Shown here: positions 44,486 through 56,270 of the stretch, in pieces
Numbering within the stretch: position 1 is the stretch's first letter
How the letters are laid out: every line of letters starts with the position of its first letter
Source of the DNA: Rhododendron vialii
Taxonomy: Eukaryota > Streptophyta > Magnoliopsida > Ericales > Ericaceae
NCBI RefSeq assembly: GCF_030253575.1
Contig: NC_080564.1
Coordinates: 2,152,501 to 2,216,500 of the forward strand
Direction of reading: 5' to 3'
Length of the DNA: 64,000 bases
The notes under the pieces: generated by a model
Database searches by the model: none
Seen by the model: only the letters and a program-made list of their open reading frames with translations
Told to the model about the DNA's origin: nothing
Program-made: the position numbers and the translations under genes

Positions 44486-45493
44486 CGCCCTGTTTGGATG
44501 GAGGAGATGAAGGGGGATATGTGAGCCCCCCTAATTTGTACTCCGGGTGTCTACCAAATCCGGTGTTTGGTTCAGATTTTTGGAAGGTGGAGATAAATAC
44601 TGTAGAGGTTTCATGTCCGGCTGAAGCTGGATTTGTGAAGGGGAGCTCAAACCCCGTCGTTGGCAAATCCGGGAGGTTTTGAGACGGTTTTACCCCTCCA
44701 AATCCCCCTTTGGTTTATCTATTCTCATCTCATTTAACAGAGAGAGAGAAGACAGACAGAGAGATCGAAGATAGAGGAGAGATGAAGGAGTGGTACCTCG
44801 AAGAGAACATCGGCGTCGGAGAAGAAGGAGGTTGACGATCGTCGGCGTTGGAGTAATCGGACCAGGAGTGGGCGAGGACCGTGCGACCCTGGCTGGGTTT
44901 TGTCAAGTGGAGGCTGGAGGAAGGGGTTGGGGGGAGTGAGGGAGGCGGAGGCGGAGGCGGTGGTAGTGGATCTGTGGGTGGGGGGTTTTATTTTGGGAAA
45001 TGGGGAGTGAAAGTAATCTGTGTATATCTACACCCCTTTACATATACACATGTAATTTTTTCTAATGCATGCTGATTTTCCCATTTTTTCACTTACTAAT
45101 TACTACATTTGTAATTTTTCGGGTAAAAAATATGATTTCAACATTTTGTAGTTTTCATTAAAAAAACATTTTGTATTCTAAAATGAAATTGTTTTTTTCT
45201 ATTATTAAAGATAAATATCAATTATTCTAATTAGTATAAAATAAACCAATCTTGACTTATTGAGCATTAAAAAATCAAAGTGGGGGCAATTAAGTCATTC
45301 AACATCTAATTCCATCATATCCACCTTTCATATCCTCCTTCTCAAAAAACTATCCAAACACCTCATTACAAATCCATCATTCTTAAGAGGTGGGGCCACC
45401 CTCCTTAACATATCACCCCTTATTACTTATCCACCATCAAATCCACCCTCATTCTATATCCACCCAAAACAAATCTTCCATCCAAACGGGCCG
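44486..45493. mobile_element. 1-kb inverted-repeat element with GTTTGGATGG termini
   Basis: The left end is CGCCCTGTTTGGATGGAGG. The reverse complement of the right end is CGGCCCGTTTGGATGGAAG. TAC flanks both sides, possibly a 3-bp duplication. Purine-rich AT sequence fills the right half. A GC-rich core (about 44780-44990) is unlike the rest and could be captured host sequence. Confidence 0.6.
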
Positions 45494-47172
45494 TACGAGT
45501 GGGGAGTTACGCCGGAGTTTTAGAAGTACCCAATCTTCATAGATACGTCGCATTGTTTATGATGTACTAGCTGTTTACTGTACAATAATCCAATAGTTGG
45601 CAGGGTCAATAATGCTACCCTAGGAGAATTTTGGATAAGGGTCTCTAGTTGGATGAGTTGTACTACTATGCAAAGAAATTTTGTAATTTGTCCACTTCAA
45701 AAGTTAATAGATTCCACCATAACTTTTAGAAAAATAAAAATAGATAACTTTACCTTCCCTTTTTTTTTTTTTATTTAAGGAATTTCATAAACCTCTACAA
45801 AATTAGCTTCATAGTAAAATCAATGGGTCAAAGTAAGCCCTAGTGAATTACACTGGTTTTGCCAAATATCACATTTTAACACGCTTCCGTGCATCAGAAA
45901 GTGAAAGAGGAATAAAAAGACATGAAATTGAAGCCCTCTTTATTAATATTTTCCTACAATGTCAATTTTTTTTTTTAAACAGCAATGTCTGCAACCTTAA
46001 AGTCTCCCAATTGAACCAACACCACCACCACCACAGACATGCATGTGGGTACTGGGGGAGACAATAAATGCAGTTATACAAAGAACCTGGGCATGATCAT
46101 GGTGAATGAGTTTGTGGCGTAAAGTCACCTATTGTGTGCACGAGCGCGAGTGATAAAGCGTCTTTCAATAACAATATCTTAAACTAGTAAAATATTTGCG
46201 AGAGCAAATGATTGAGGGTGCGAGCGTAGTAAGGCCAATATCAACATAGAACCTGTTTTACTGGGCATTTTTACTATTTAAAACATGGGATCACCCTCAA
46301 GGGATGTTTTGTATCAATATTTATAACTTTGATATAACGTTGGGATGGCTGGCTGCCCCTTGCTCCATCTTGGAAATTTTTATTTTTTTTTTGTCTTCTC
46401 CTGTCTTGTATTTGAGAGTGTTGGCTTTATGGGGGTCAGAATCCACCCTGTACTTGAGACGCCTCTTGCTGGCCCAGGGCAAGCTTATTGGGAGGAGTAA
46501 CTGCCTTCACCCGTCGGTTCTGTATGGGCAGCATTGCGCAGCCTCTTAAGTCCTCCTGTTGCTAAGTGCAGGGCTCTGCGCTGCCCTTTAAAGATCAAGT
46601 GGCGCCTTCCCCTAATAGCAGTTGCTTTTAGGTGAGTTGGTTATCACTTGATCCAACAGAGAGCCACTTTTGGAATGAATTCTAACAAATGGATTGTGGA
46701 AGGAGCTGGAGAGATTAGCTCGGTTCATCGGGACACTCTTCATTCACTCCAGTTGTTTGGCCTGGACCTCGGGTTGTTGACGTGAATATGTTAGCTCTCC
46801 CTCCTCTTTGTTCTGGAAATAATTGGACCCAAATTTCTTCCTGGACTCTACCAAACACTGCCTTGTTTTTTAATCACCCTGGTCCTGTAAAAGGAATTCC
46901 TCCAAAAGGAAAAACGAAATGCATTACCGAAAATTGAACTGCAGAATGTAGAATTAAAAAACCACCTTCGGGGACTCCGGAGGAGCTTTTTGAATTCTCG
47001 ATCCAAATTTACCATGTAACGAACCTTCTGCAAAATATATTCCTGTATTAATGAAAATTACACTTTTACAGATTCTCGTTCTAATTCAAAAAATCTGTAA
47101 TCTCAAACTTAGAATACAGAATTAAAAGAAGAGATGCTACATACACTACACCAAATTACTGCATCATTCACC

Positions 47173-47468
47173 ACATTTTTTGTGAGGCCCATCCCGGATC
47201 TCACAAAAATACAGAAAAATGCCCATAAATTTTAAAATAATGTTTTATGGGGCCCTGCGAAAAATCAACTCTAACAGATATCGTTAAGTATTATTTCTCG
47301 ATTTGTAGGGGCGAAATTACGCGGTTGAGTAGTTTCGCCCTACGAATCTAGAAATAATACTTACCAATATCCGTTGAAACTAATTTTTTGCAGGGCTCCA
47401 TAAAAATAAAATTTATGGATATTTTTTTGTATTTTTGTGGGACCCAAAATAAGTCCCACAAAAAATGT
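47173..47468. repeat. Long foldback (inverted repeat)
   Basis: Two arms of about 135 bp are near mirror images around position 47320. ACATTTTTTGTG, CACAAAAATACA, CATAAATTTTA, AAGTATTATTTCT and TAGGG.CGAAA occur in this order on the left and in reverse complement on the right. A transcript would form a long hairpin. Small palindromes (GTGAGG..CTCAC, GTGGGA..CCCAC) cap each arm. Confidence 0.85.
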
Positions 47469-47494
47469 AATGGATAGTGCGATTGGGGGATGAT

Positions 47495-47649
47495 GTTGTG
47501 CAGTACCGTGCAACGCACCTCCGAGCGGTTGGATCGTGATCGTAAACGGCTCTTGATCGTTGGTTACCGAGATGAGATCTGAGCCGTTGGATGCACGATT
47601 AGACGGCTCAGAGGTGCTCAACACGGTGTTGTGCATCTTACTGCACAAC
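47495..47649. mobile_element. MITE-like unit with GTTGTGCAGTA termini
   Basis: GTTGTGCAGTACCGTGCAAC at the left is mirrored by GTTGTGCAGTAAGATGCACA at the right (reverse complement). The interior repeats AGCGGTTGGATCGTG and GAGCCGTTGGATGCACG words. No clear target duplication was seen. Confidence 0.65.
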
Positions 47650-48181
47650 GCCAACCCGAAATCCTGTATAGTAGTTTAGTGTAGTGTACCTAGACTTATC
47701 GTTAAAAGTAAAAGGCTCCCAAGCACCCTGTTACATGTCAAAGTTGGAAGAACTTTCCAAAGGAGGTTAACATCAAATTTAAGTGGGGTATGCTTTAATT
47801 TAGGCGCCAATTCTTGTTCTTACTTTAAGTCTTTGTTTCCTAATCGTTTTCAGAGTCAATGTTGTTGAACACTTTTTGGTAAAGTATTCTGTGGGAATTT
47901 TTCAGAAGATCCGATTTTTTTTTTTTAAAGAAGATATCAGAAAAATGTTTATTTATTTAATTTTTCTTCCCTTTTTTCGTAGTAGTAACATTCTCCAAAA
48001 CAAACCTGATGCAACTTCAATTCGTCTAACTTGAGACATCCGTAATGATCATTTAAGCCACTCCCCATGCCGCTAGGCGAACGGCCCCTCGTGCCGCAAA
48101 ATACAAGAGGGATCATAAATGTACACCGCATGGTCACATTTGGCTAATATTGTAGTTGACCACATCCCCAACCTTTGCTTC

Positions 48182-48500
48182 TGTTAGAGCTTGTGGCTCA
48201 TATTATAAGCGGTACCGAGAAGTTCTACAATAAGAGCCAGTTGCGAGCGTAGTGGAGCGAAGTGCAACGAAGCAGAACGGAACGGAGCAAGGAATAAATA
48301 TGATACGGTGTTATTAGGGTAGGAATAGAGGAGGTATAAATATGGCTCTATTGTAAAACTCTATGTACTATGATCATCAATAAAAGATTGCTTTCTCACT
48401 CCCGTGGATGTACCTGATTTTGGAGAATCACGTATATTGCTGTGTCGATTTCTTTACTGCATACTTGTGAATCGTGTGTGTGTGTGTTTCGATCCTAACA
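48182..48500 (+). mobile_element. Solo LTR, Copia-like
   Basis: It begins TGTTAGAGCTTG and ends GATCCTAACA, so the termini are TGTTAG...CTAACA. A perfect 5-bp target duplication, GCTTC, flanks it (48177-48181 and 48501-48505). Inside are a TATA-like GGTATAAATATGG near 48333 and an AATAAAAG signal near 48380. No internal domain is attached. The short length and ends suggest Copia, but this is not proven. Confidence 0.92.
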
Positions 48501-51500
48501 GCTTCAAATTGGAGATTCCGAAAATTCTTAAAGGTTGACATAACAATTTGACATATCCAAATGAGTGAAACCTACAAAATCTCCCTTCTGTGTTAAATTT
48601 GATGGTCCAAAATATATTTCAAAAATTTTTTTTTTGGTACTCGAAGGTTAACTTTTGCACTTGGCACCCGCCGCTAATTTTAAAACCTGCTGCTAATTTT
48701 GAAATTAAGTGATTGTTGCCAAATTTACTTACAATTTACTTTTCATTTCATTTGAAGATTAGAGACTTCACCTTCCAATTCTAACAGGTAAAGCAACACG
48801 AGGGATCTCAACTTCCAAATGTTCCAAAACTCTAACTAGTCCACCAAACCCCATTCATTTTTGCGATCCCGACGAAGAGTGACAATCAAATCTTCCTCTC
48901 TGTCTATCTATCTGGCACCCGCCCGTCCAAATTCCATTACAAATAAAAACCGGATTCTAATTTTTACAAACAGATGTAAGACTAGCTTCTTTTAATTTTC
49001 TTTTAGAATATAATAAAATGTATGCCCAATATTGTGTACTTGTATCTCTTTTGGTAGTATGTTTGCAATTTCGATTGGCAGGATCGGCCGTTCATCTCTG
49101 CTCGAATCTATCTCAACGCATAAAAATCTGAACCGTTTGTTGCTCGAATTAAGATCTAATATATAATACACTCAAATGACCTGAAAGTCCTTCCTAGTAT
49201 CGGACCATCCTATCACAAAGAAAGTGACCCAGAGTAACCCTCTCCACTTTATGACAGGGACCAAGGTGGTGTCTTTCTGTTGACTACTTTATGGGAGCCT
49301 AGCTAATTTCTATGCCCATGTGGATTCTTGTATTTGATTTGATTATAATCTTGGACGGATGTGTTAAGGCAGTTTCTAAGCCCACATGCCCCACTTGTAA
49401 AGAAAGATTATTTGTGTTTTGTGTCCAACCACAAGATTTTAAAAAGGCTAAATTTAGCTGTATTTGAGCTAACACACCATTCCTAAAAAGGGTAATCTAG
49501 AGAGGAAAGTGACCAACTCAGTCTTCAATTAGTCACTTCACTTCGAAAGTAAGTAGTGAACTATTATTATGTCTTGGTTGTTACCTAGCTACAAGAATTT
49601 TTGGAGACTATAGACTGTTCATCACACGAGACCGTCCGTCTCGGCAATTGATTGTCCAGATTGTCGAGATGGATGGACGGTTGAGATTACGCACAGTGCC
49701 ATGCAATCTGGACTGTTGATTAACAAGATGGATGGTCCAGATGAGAACAACATCGTGCTCTGCACCATCCTCCAATTTGGTAATGAAATTAATGACGAGA
49801 CGATTGGCTTGTTCGATTTGGGTTTTGAGGGAGGTTTTTAAGTGTAATGAGTGGGAGAAAGATAGAGAAAAATGATTGAAAACCGTGTACAGGGGTTTTG
49901 AGTCCCCCAAACGAACAAGCCCGTGACTCCGAATATTTTTTTTACGCTGACAGTGAAATTCAAACATGCTCACGATTGCAAACCCTATATTACTGTTATG
50001 CCCCTACTCGACCTAATAGGATTTAAGCACTCAATTAGACAATGAATTCAACAATAATCAGTGAATCGATTACTATTGGACTGACTGGGGAGTCCACAAG
50101 AAATCATAATTAAAAATCTCCCTGCTTTTTATTGGCAAGAAATGATTTAGTTTCACATGGCACGACATTGAGTTTCACTCATTCCGAAGGCAAGAAATGA
50201 TTTATTAGTTTCACTTTCGACCCCCAATTTGACTTTCTCCACAATAATTACAAACTACTTTTCCTAATAGAGAATTCACCATTAATCTGCCAAATAATTG
50301 ATGTACGGCGTAATGCTCGGGTTCGACACAGGCTCAATGATACGAATTACAACTTCCATTTTCCCTCCTTTATCATTTGAGATCAATAACCGCAAAGAAA
50401 TGAAATTGGAATATTGAGCTTAATTTGTGTTCGATCTAGTGGTAACTTATAACGACTTGTTTCGACATTAAACTTAAAGGGTCCTACTAGTTTTGGTCTG
50501 TCGATCCTGTAAACGAACACTTTGATTGAATGTTAATGCATTTGTACTTTTTCTCATGAGCTCTATTTTGTGCTTCTTCTTTTTTAATGTCCATCTTAAT
50601 TATAAGCATGTAAACATTTGAGTAGACAATGACATTGCACGTTTGTTAGTGAAGCATTCTAATAACTCTCAGAAATTTCTGTGAGATTACTTTTATTCTT
50701 TCAATCACCCTTCAACTTTTTCTTTCCCTGAAATATATAGTACATGTACTTAAGTAATATTCGGTGGTAGAAACAAGCAGGTGCCAGGGTTCCTCCACAA
50801 TTCCAAATATTCTCGCAAGTAGTTTTTTCAAGTTAATTTGAAAACAGTTTTATGGATTGGCCCTAGTAAGTCCATTAGTTGCATAAAAATCTCTTTAAAA
50901 TTTCAAGCTATCAATCATTTTTTGTTGCACGCATAAAATTAAATAACGATTACCTACATGCTCATAATTTCGTTCTTCATCAGACTTTGCAAGCGACGAT
51001 ATATACTTATACAATCTATGTTTTTTTTTTTTATAATGTAGAACTTAATGTTGTTCACGCTAAGCATTCATCTTGTCTCCGCCACTGATGATATTAATCC
51101 ATAAAATAACATAGAAATATATATAGATACGTACATTTTTAATTACTATAAATGGTTAGAGCATGCATAAAGTTAAATCCCTAGCTAATTTTAGTTGCTA
51201 AAAAAGAACTTGATAGGTACGTAGCCCACAATGGCTTTTAAGACATTAATTAATAATATATACTTGGAACAAAGTTCTATAAAAAGTTCATGCAGTTTTA
51301 AGATCATCTGGTCTAGCTAGCCCTAGGATATTACTATGTAATTATAAATCTAATTAATTAGTGTGGCCGTAGTCTTTTTGAAAATAAGTATACCCTAGCA
51401 AGTGTGAGCCACGTGGTGAGGCTAGTGTGAGCCACGTGGCTATGTTCTGGAGCTGTCAAAGAATAAAGAAAGAAAGAAAAAACAAACAATGTACCCAAAA

Positions 51501-52117
51501 AAAAGAAAAAAAAAACAAAAAACAAAAAACAAATAGACAAGCAACTAATTATACTGCAAAACTGAAGAGTGAAAATGGATCGGATTCGATTTGAATTTGT
51601 GGTTAATGAATAAAAATAATCAATTTGTGTGGTGTGGATTATAAATTTTGAGAACCATTCTCCAAAACCATTGACAATGTTGCAATTCTGATTTCTAACT
51701 ATGTTTATAAAATATCTAAAACACTCGAAGGGACTAAATTTCGATAGATGCCATCGATCGGTGATGACTTGTAGGACTAAACAATGTTGCAATTCTGATT
51801 TCTAAATTTCACAAAGCCCATGGTTTTTTCTCACCCCAATGCAAAACAACATTAAAAAATAAACAAAAAAATCAATAAAATGGTACTAACATGCATAGGG
51901 TTTTGGGAGTTGTTCATATTAATTTCGTTAATCGTGATTCATGAGGTTAGGAACCAAAAAAGTAAGCAATTTATAAACAAAAAGTTTGCTAATTAAATTA
52001 GTGTAAAATGTCCTGGGCTCGAAGCAGCACAACTATAGATAGACGCCATCGAACGAAGTTGACAAAACCAATAGAGCCATTATTTGATAATTAATTATCT
52101 CTATGTTTTTTTTAGTA

Positions 52118-52388
52118 GGGGTGCAAACGAGTTAAGTTTTAGGGTGCTTCGCTTGGGCCCAAATTATGTAAAATTTTGATGAGCTCGAGCTCGGCTCTAA
52201 CTTGAATCAAGCACATATATTTAAACTCGAGCTCGATTTGATTACTAGACAAACGTGCCTAAAAGAGCCGAGCTCACATATGCGAGTCGAACTTATCTAC
52301 ACGAGCTCGACTTGTTTACTGAATAAACCGAGCTGACCCCCCCCCCCCCCCAGATACTTGCGAAGAAATCAATTCGGTTGCAGCCCTA
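52118..52388. mobile_element. GAGCTCG-family MITE, degenerate copy
   Basis: It begins TAGGGGTGCAAACGAG and ends GTTGCAGCCCTA. Interior words include GAGCTCGAGCTCGG and CACGAGCTCGACTTG. No target duplication is preserved, so it is older than the copies at 7955 and 20777. It contains a C15 run. Confidence 0.72.
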
Positions 52389-52562
52389 AATTTGAATGAG
52401 CCTCGATTATATGTCTTAATTTACCATCCCCCAATCAATAATTATAGAAGAGTATAGTAGAATCAAATCCTTATGAAATCTAAATTTTGGAAATGCAAGA
52501 TTGAAAGGGGTAACAAGGAGAGAAGGTATAATTGTTCAAAAAACTGCCTAGACAATAAGTTG

Positions 52563-53144
52563 TGTAGGGGTTCGGATTATCGGGATCTTGACCATGAGGG
52601 GGGTTCTGATTCCTTCCTCTGCTGCTCCGCGCGCCCGTCGTCGGACCTGCAAGAAGTCACTAGGGCTGTGGAAGCCAGTGACCCTCCGACGATCAATTAA
52701 GATTGAGGGAGAAGTGTATAGGTCTAGGGTTAGGGTAGAATAACATACCTCTTTAGGTTAGAGTCTCTTTGCTTTTATAGACCTTGCTTGGCTTGGCCTC
52801 CAAACAAGCGCGTGGAGGATACGCTCGGGTAACTACCTCGAGTGAAGTCATATGTGATGCACAGGATAAGGCGATTACGGAGCACATGGCCAAGTCAGCT
52901 CCCAATGATTATCCTCCTGGCGTAACCGTCTTTCTTCATGCAGTCTTGGGGTGTCAGGGTCGGACATGTCTGCGCCCTCTGATGACGACAATGCCCGGCC
53001 GGATTCTATCTACCGAGCGATGTTCCGAGGGGACCCCAAAGGTCCCTTGGGACTTTTGTTCACCACGGGCTGGGGTCCAATTGGTACCACTCCATACCTT
53101 ATGGCTCGGTGAATGGTCCGAACCCCATTTTCGGAGCCACTACA
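52563..53144 (-). mobile_element. Solo LTR, family X, copy 2
   Basis: On the minus strand it starts TGTAGTGGCTCCG and ends CCCCTACA (TG...CA), 582 bp. The flanking 5-bp repeat is AGTTG on the plus strand (52558-52562 and 53145-53149). It aligns along its length with 25084-25654, sharing for example GGTCTATAAA, GACCTATACACTTCTCCCT and TGATCGTCGGAGG. No internal sequence is attached. Confidence 0.9.
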
Positions 53145-55258
53145 AGTTGTGAAATTAGTATTGACGTGCGTGAACCAGTTTGAACACTCCCAAGTTCTAA
53201 AACAAAAAGGAGTAAAAGAAGAGGAGTAGGTGTGATCTTCAAATCCAATTATTTGAAATGTGCCATTGAGGACAGAGGATCAGTAGTCAAGCTGGTGAAT
53301 TTGAAGGGGTCCTACATGAACAGCAAAGCAGTGCCACACTTTAGCTGACTTTAAGTAAACCTAATTTTGGTTCCACTTGAATTAAATAGAAACATTATCA
53401 AAAAAAAGAAAGAAAAGAATTAAATAGAAACAGAGCTGCTTACATCAATGAATCCTTCCTGACAACTAGTTGACAACTACAACAGTGATCTGGTGAGGCA
53501 TTACTATTTTCTATTGTAATCTGAGTTTTTTCTTCGTGGCAACAGAAAAAAGGATGACTTTTTTGTATTAATGGTTGTAGATTTAAACCAAAAGGTCAAT
53601 TCCACAAAAATAAAATAAAATAAAAAATAAACAAGAGATGTGATTGACTTTTCGTCCCTCGACAGTTGAGTCTTGTAGATTAGCTCCCTCAGCAACTCCA
53701 TGTAGCGCGGTTCAGAGTCTTGACAATCGATGACACGAATTTTAACCAAATAAATGGACGATTCAAATTTGTATGTGTTCAAATTGGATTCGAGCCGCAT
53801 GTGTCGAGTGAACGGCCGGATTGACTGCTCTGCACCTGCTTGGCAGAGAGCTGCTCGGTAGCATCCTGGATCATATCTTTATATGCTGGTAACAATTGAA
53901 AAATGAATTAGCTTCCGAAAAGAATACCCATTACAATTACCACCATTTTCAAATTTCTCTAAAACTCGGCACTCTACATTTCATGTTTTTTTCAGTGATC
54001 GAACTTAAAAATCTAACGTATCACAGTCATTTTCCGTGAGCGCATCTCCCTAGTTTTAACTACACTCGTGGGGACTATGCTTTATTGGATCATGGAGTCA
54101 AACTTGTAGCTAACCTTATGCACAACAGATTATCTTTTTAAAAGTAAAAAGGTGAGACGCAAAATTAACAAATGCAAAAAAAATTTAAATAAGAACAAAA
54201 TACAAAAAGTCCTAAAAAGTCTTAATTGTAACAAGGTCTAAGACTGAGAGGCCTTGTTTCAAGGAAGAGTAAGATTTTGTTGGTCTTAATTGAATCAAGC
54301 TTAAATTGGGAAGGACATAATGAATAGAAAAAAGATTTTCTCTTTATTTGGAGCTTAAGACGAAGGAAGAAAAAGAAAATTGCTAATTTAAAGTGGAAGG
54401 CAAATTGTTTTATGCTTAAGTACTTTATATTTTTGCTATTTTCTTCTCCCTCTTTTGTTAGTCGACATTATTGGTTGTAATTACAATTTACTGAACAACT
54501 GTTTTCTCTAATAACCAAAGGAGATTTTCTTTTTTCTATTTTCTAATTTTTTTGGAGAATGATAAGTGATCTTTTAACATAGAACTCCTACACAGAATTC
54601 GTGTCACTATCTAATTTGATTAGCTTTGAACATATAAGTTTCTATCCTTGATTACTTTCCTAAAAGGAAGAAGTACAATAATGTTTTTCTTTATAGCAGT
54701 TTCCTTTTTCAAAATCAAGAATATGCAAAAGTAATACAACGATATGTTCATATTCGAAAAGGAAATTGATTTTTACACCCTCCTTTTATCCATATGTGAT
54801 GGAAAAAATATGTGAATGGTAGTTTGATAATTCTACATGAATGAAGACAAAAAATGAAAATGCACTTGGATAAAAGCGGAGTGTGAAAATCAATTTCTAT
54901 TTGAAAATTGAAAGTATATTTTGAATGCTTATGGTTGTACAAAAATTGTTCTTAGAACCACCCCTTCTCTCTCTAGCATGATTTTTAGTACGTTTTCTCC
55001 TTACTCATTACTCACATTTGTGCTTATTGTTTACTGGTTTGTGCTGGGATCCCGTTTTGGTATCTCTCTGCCTAGTCCCGGACGGGATTCTTAGGCCGAC
55101 CTTTGTGCCGGGTGCTTTTGCAGGGTGTCCTTGAGTCTGTAGCCTATCGTGCTTAATGCAGTACTCGTGTTTCAGATTAGGTTGTTTGGTGCACTCCTGT
55201 TATTGCAATGTAATTTTTGCCTTCGGGTATGATTTAACAGAAATGATTTGTGCACATA

Positions 55259-55475
55259 CTGCTGTGCACAGCAGCTGTGCACAGCAGCCGTTTTCTCCCG
55301 CTTCGGGTCGCACAAAGATGATCGGAGCCGCTCATTTTGTTCAAAATATATCGTTTAAGGTCTCTGTAAAAAATGAGCTTCGTTCGATATCGTTTGAGGC
55401 GTTAACAAAACACCCAAAATCACTTCAGAATTTAGGCTCACAGCTGCTGTGCACAGCTTGCTGTGCACGTAGCAC
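55259..55475. mobile_element. MITE-like element with TGTGCACAGCAG repeats at both ends
   Basis: The left end has CTGTGCACAGCAGCTGTGCA and more copies of GTGCACAGCAG. The right end has CAGCTGCTGTGCACAGCTTG. The interior contains GATCGGAGCCGCTCA and other text common in ACGGCT-rich plant MITEs. The ends are internally repetitive, so exact borders are uncertain. Confidence 0.55.
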
Positions 55476-56226
55476 AGCCCATGATTTAATGACATATTCA
55501 AAAAAATAAAAATAAAAATTACTCACATATCTCTGTCAATCTAGGTTCACTTATTACTCCTCCCTCAAAAATCATTTATTCAAAAGCATTTTGGCAAAAT
55601 TGATTCTGGGAATGTGCTGCCAAACAGTTAAGAGGTCTCTGGCCTAATGGGGTCAGGGGTATTTAAGTGTTAAGAAAAATGAAGGTCAAAAATTCAATTT
55701 CTTTTTCAATGTGTTAATTTAATTATTTAAATAATATTGACTTTCACTGGATGGGTTGCCAAACAAGCCTAATGCAAATTTGCGTAATTGCTTCATTTAG
55801 TGCTCCCAAACATCCACAGATCCACTGCAGCTTAATTGCTTCATTAGCAGGACTCAAGGAATTAAGGACAAACAAATGACTGTCTCTGTACATAAATGGA
55901 CAACACGTGTGGTTGGGTTTCAGTCATCAGTTTAATCAATCACCATAATACTCTCTTTCCTCTCTCTCTCTCCCCCCTGTTTGCACAACAACCAAGAAAA
56001 CAATAGTGTCCCGATAGAAGAATAGAATCGCAATCACCCAAGCAGAAAAGAGAGAGAATCAAATAAAGGCTAATTGACCCCTTCCCTTCTCTCTCTCTCT
56101 CATGCTCTGCAAAGCAGAGCTTGAATTCTTGGTTCACACACATTCTCTTGTTAAGGTTCCCTTGTGAGGCCACCAAAGCCTTCCCCTTCACTGCCTCTCT
56201 TGTCTGCTACTTTTCTTGTCATTGCA

Positions 56227-56253
56227 TTCTCTCTCTCTCTCTCTCTCTCTCTC
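56227..56253. repeat. (CT)n microsatellite in PRAF leader
   Basis: A CT run in the gene sense lies 18-44 bp upstream of the PRAF ATG. A shorter CT run is at 56089-56101. Confidence 0.92.
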
Positions 56254-56270
56254 ATGAACTAGTCTGGAAA

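Larger units (their letters stand above)
47142..47688. mobile_element. Composite element with TACACTACAC termini
   Basis: The left end TACACTACACCAAATTACT is mirrored by TACACTACACTAAACTACT at the right (reverse complement). It encloses the foldback at 47173-47468 and a second inverted-repeat unit at 47495-47649, so it may be a carrier with nested insertions or a complex foldback. Confidence 0.6.
39959..56270. other. 16-kb gene-poor interval between AXY9-like and PRAF genes
   Basis: No protein-coding gene could be supported here. The interval contains the AXY9 leader and promoter (GA tract 39959-39980, opposite-phase tract 40107-40138), MITE-like elements (41986-42210, 44486-45493, 47142-47688, 55259-55475), solo LTRs (48182-48500, 52563-53144), a GAGCTCG-family element (52118-52388) and a dispersed repeat (42865-42960). 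Long homopolymers occur at about 42480 (G) and 52337 (C). Nothing was recognised in 40250-41980, 45500-47140, 48510-52110 or 53150-55250, apart from a segment near 49600-49780 with repeated GATGGATGG/TGTCCAGAT words. Confidence 0.7.
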
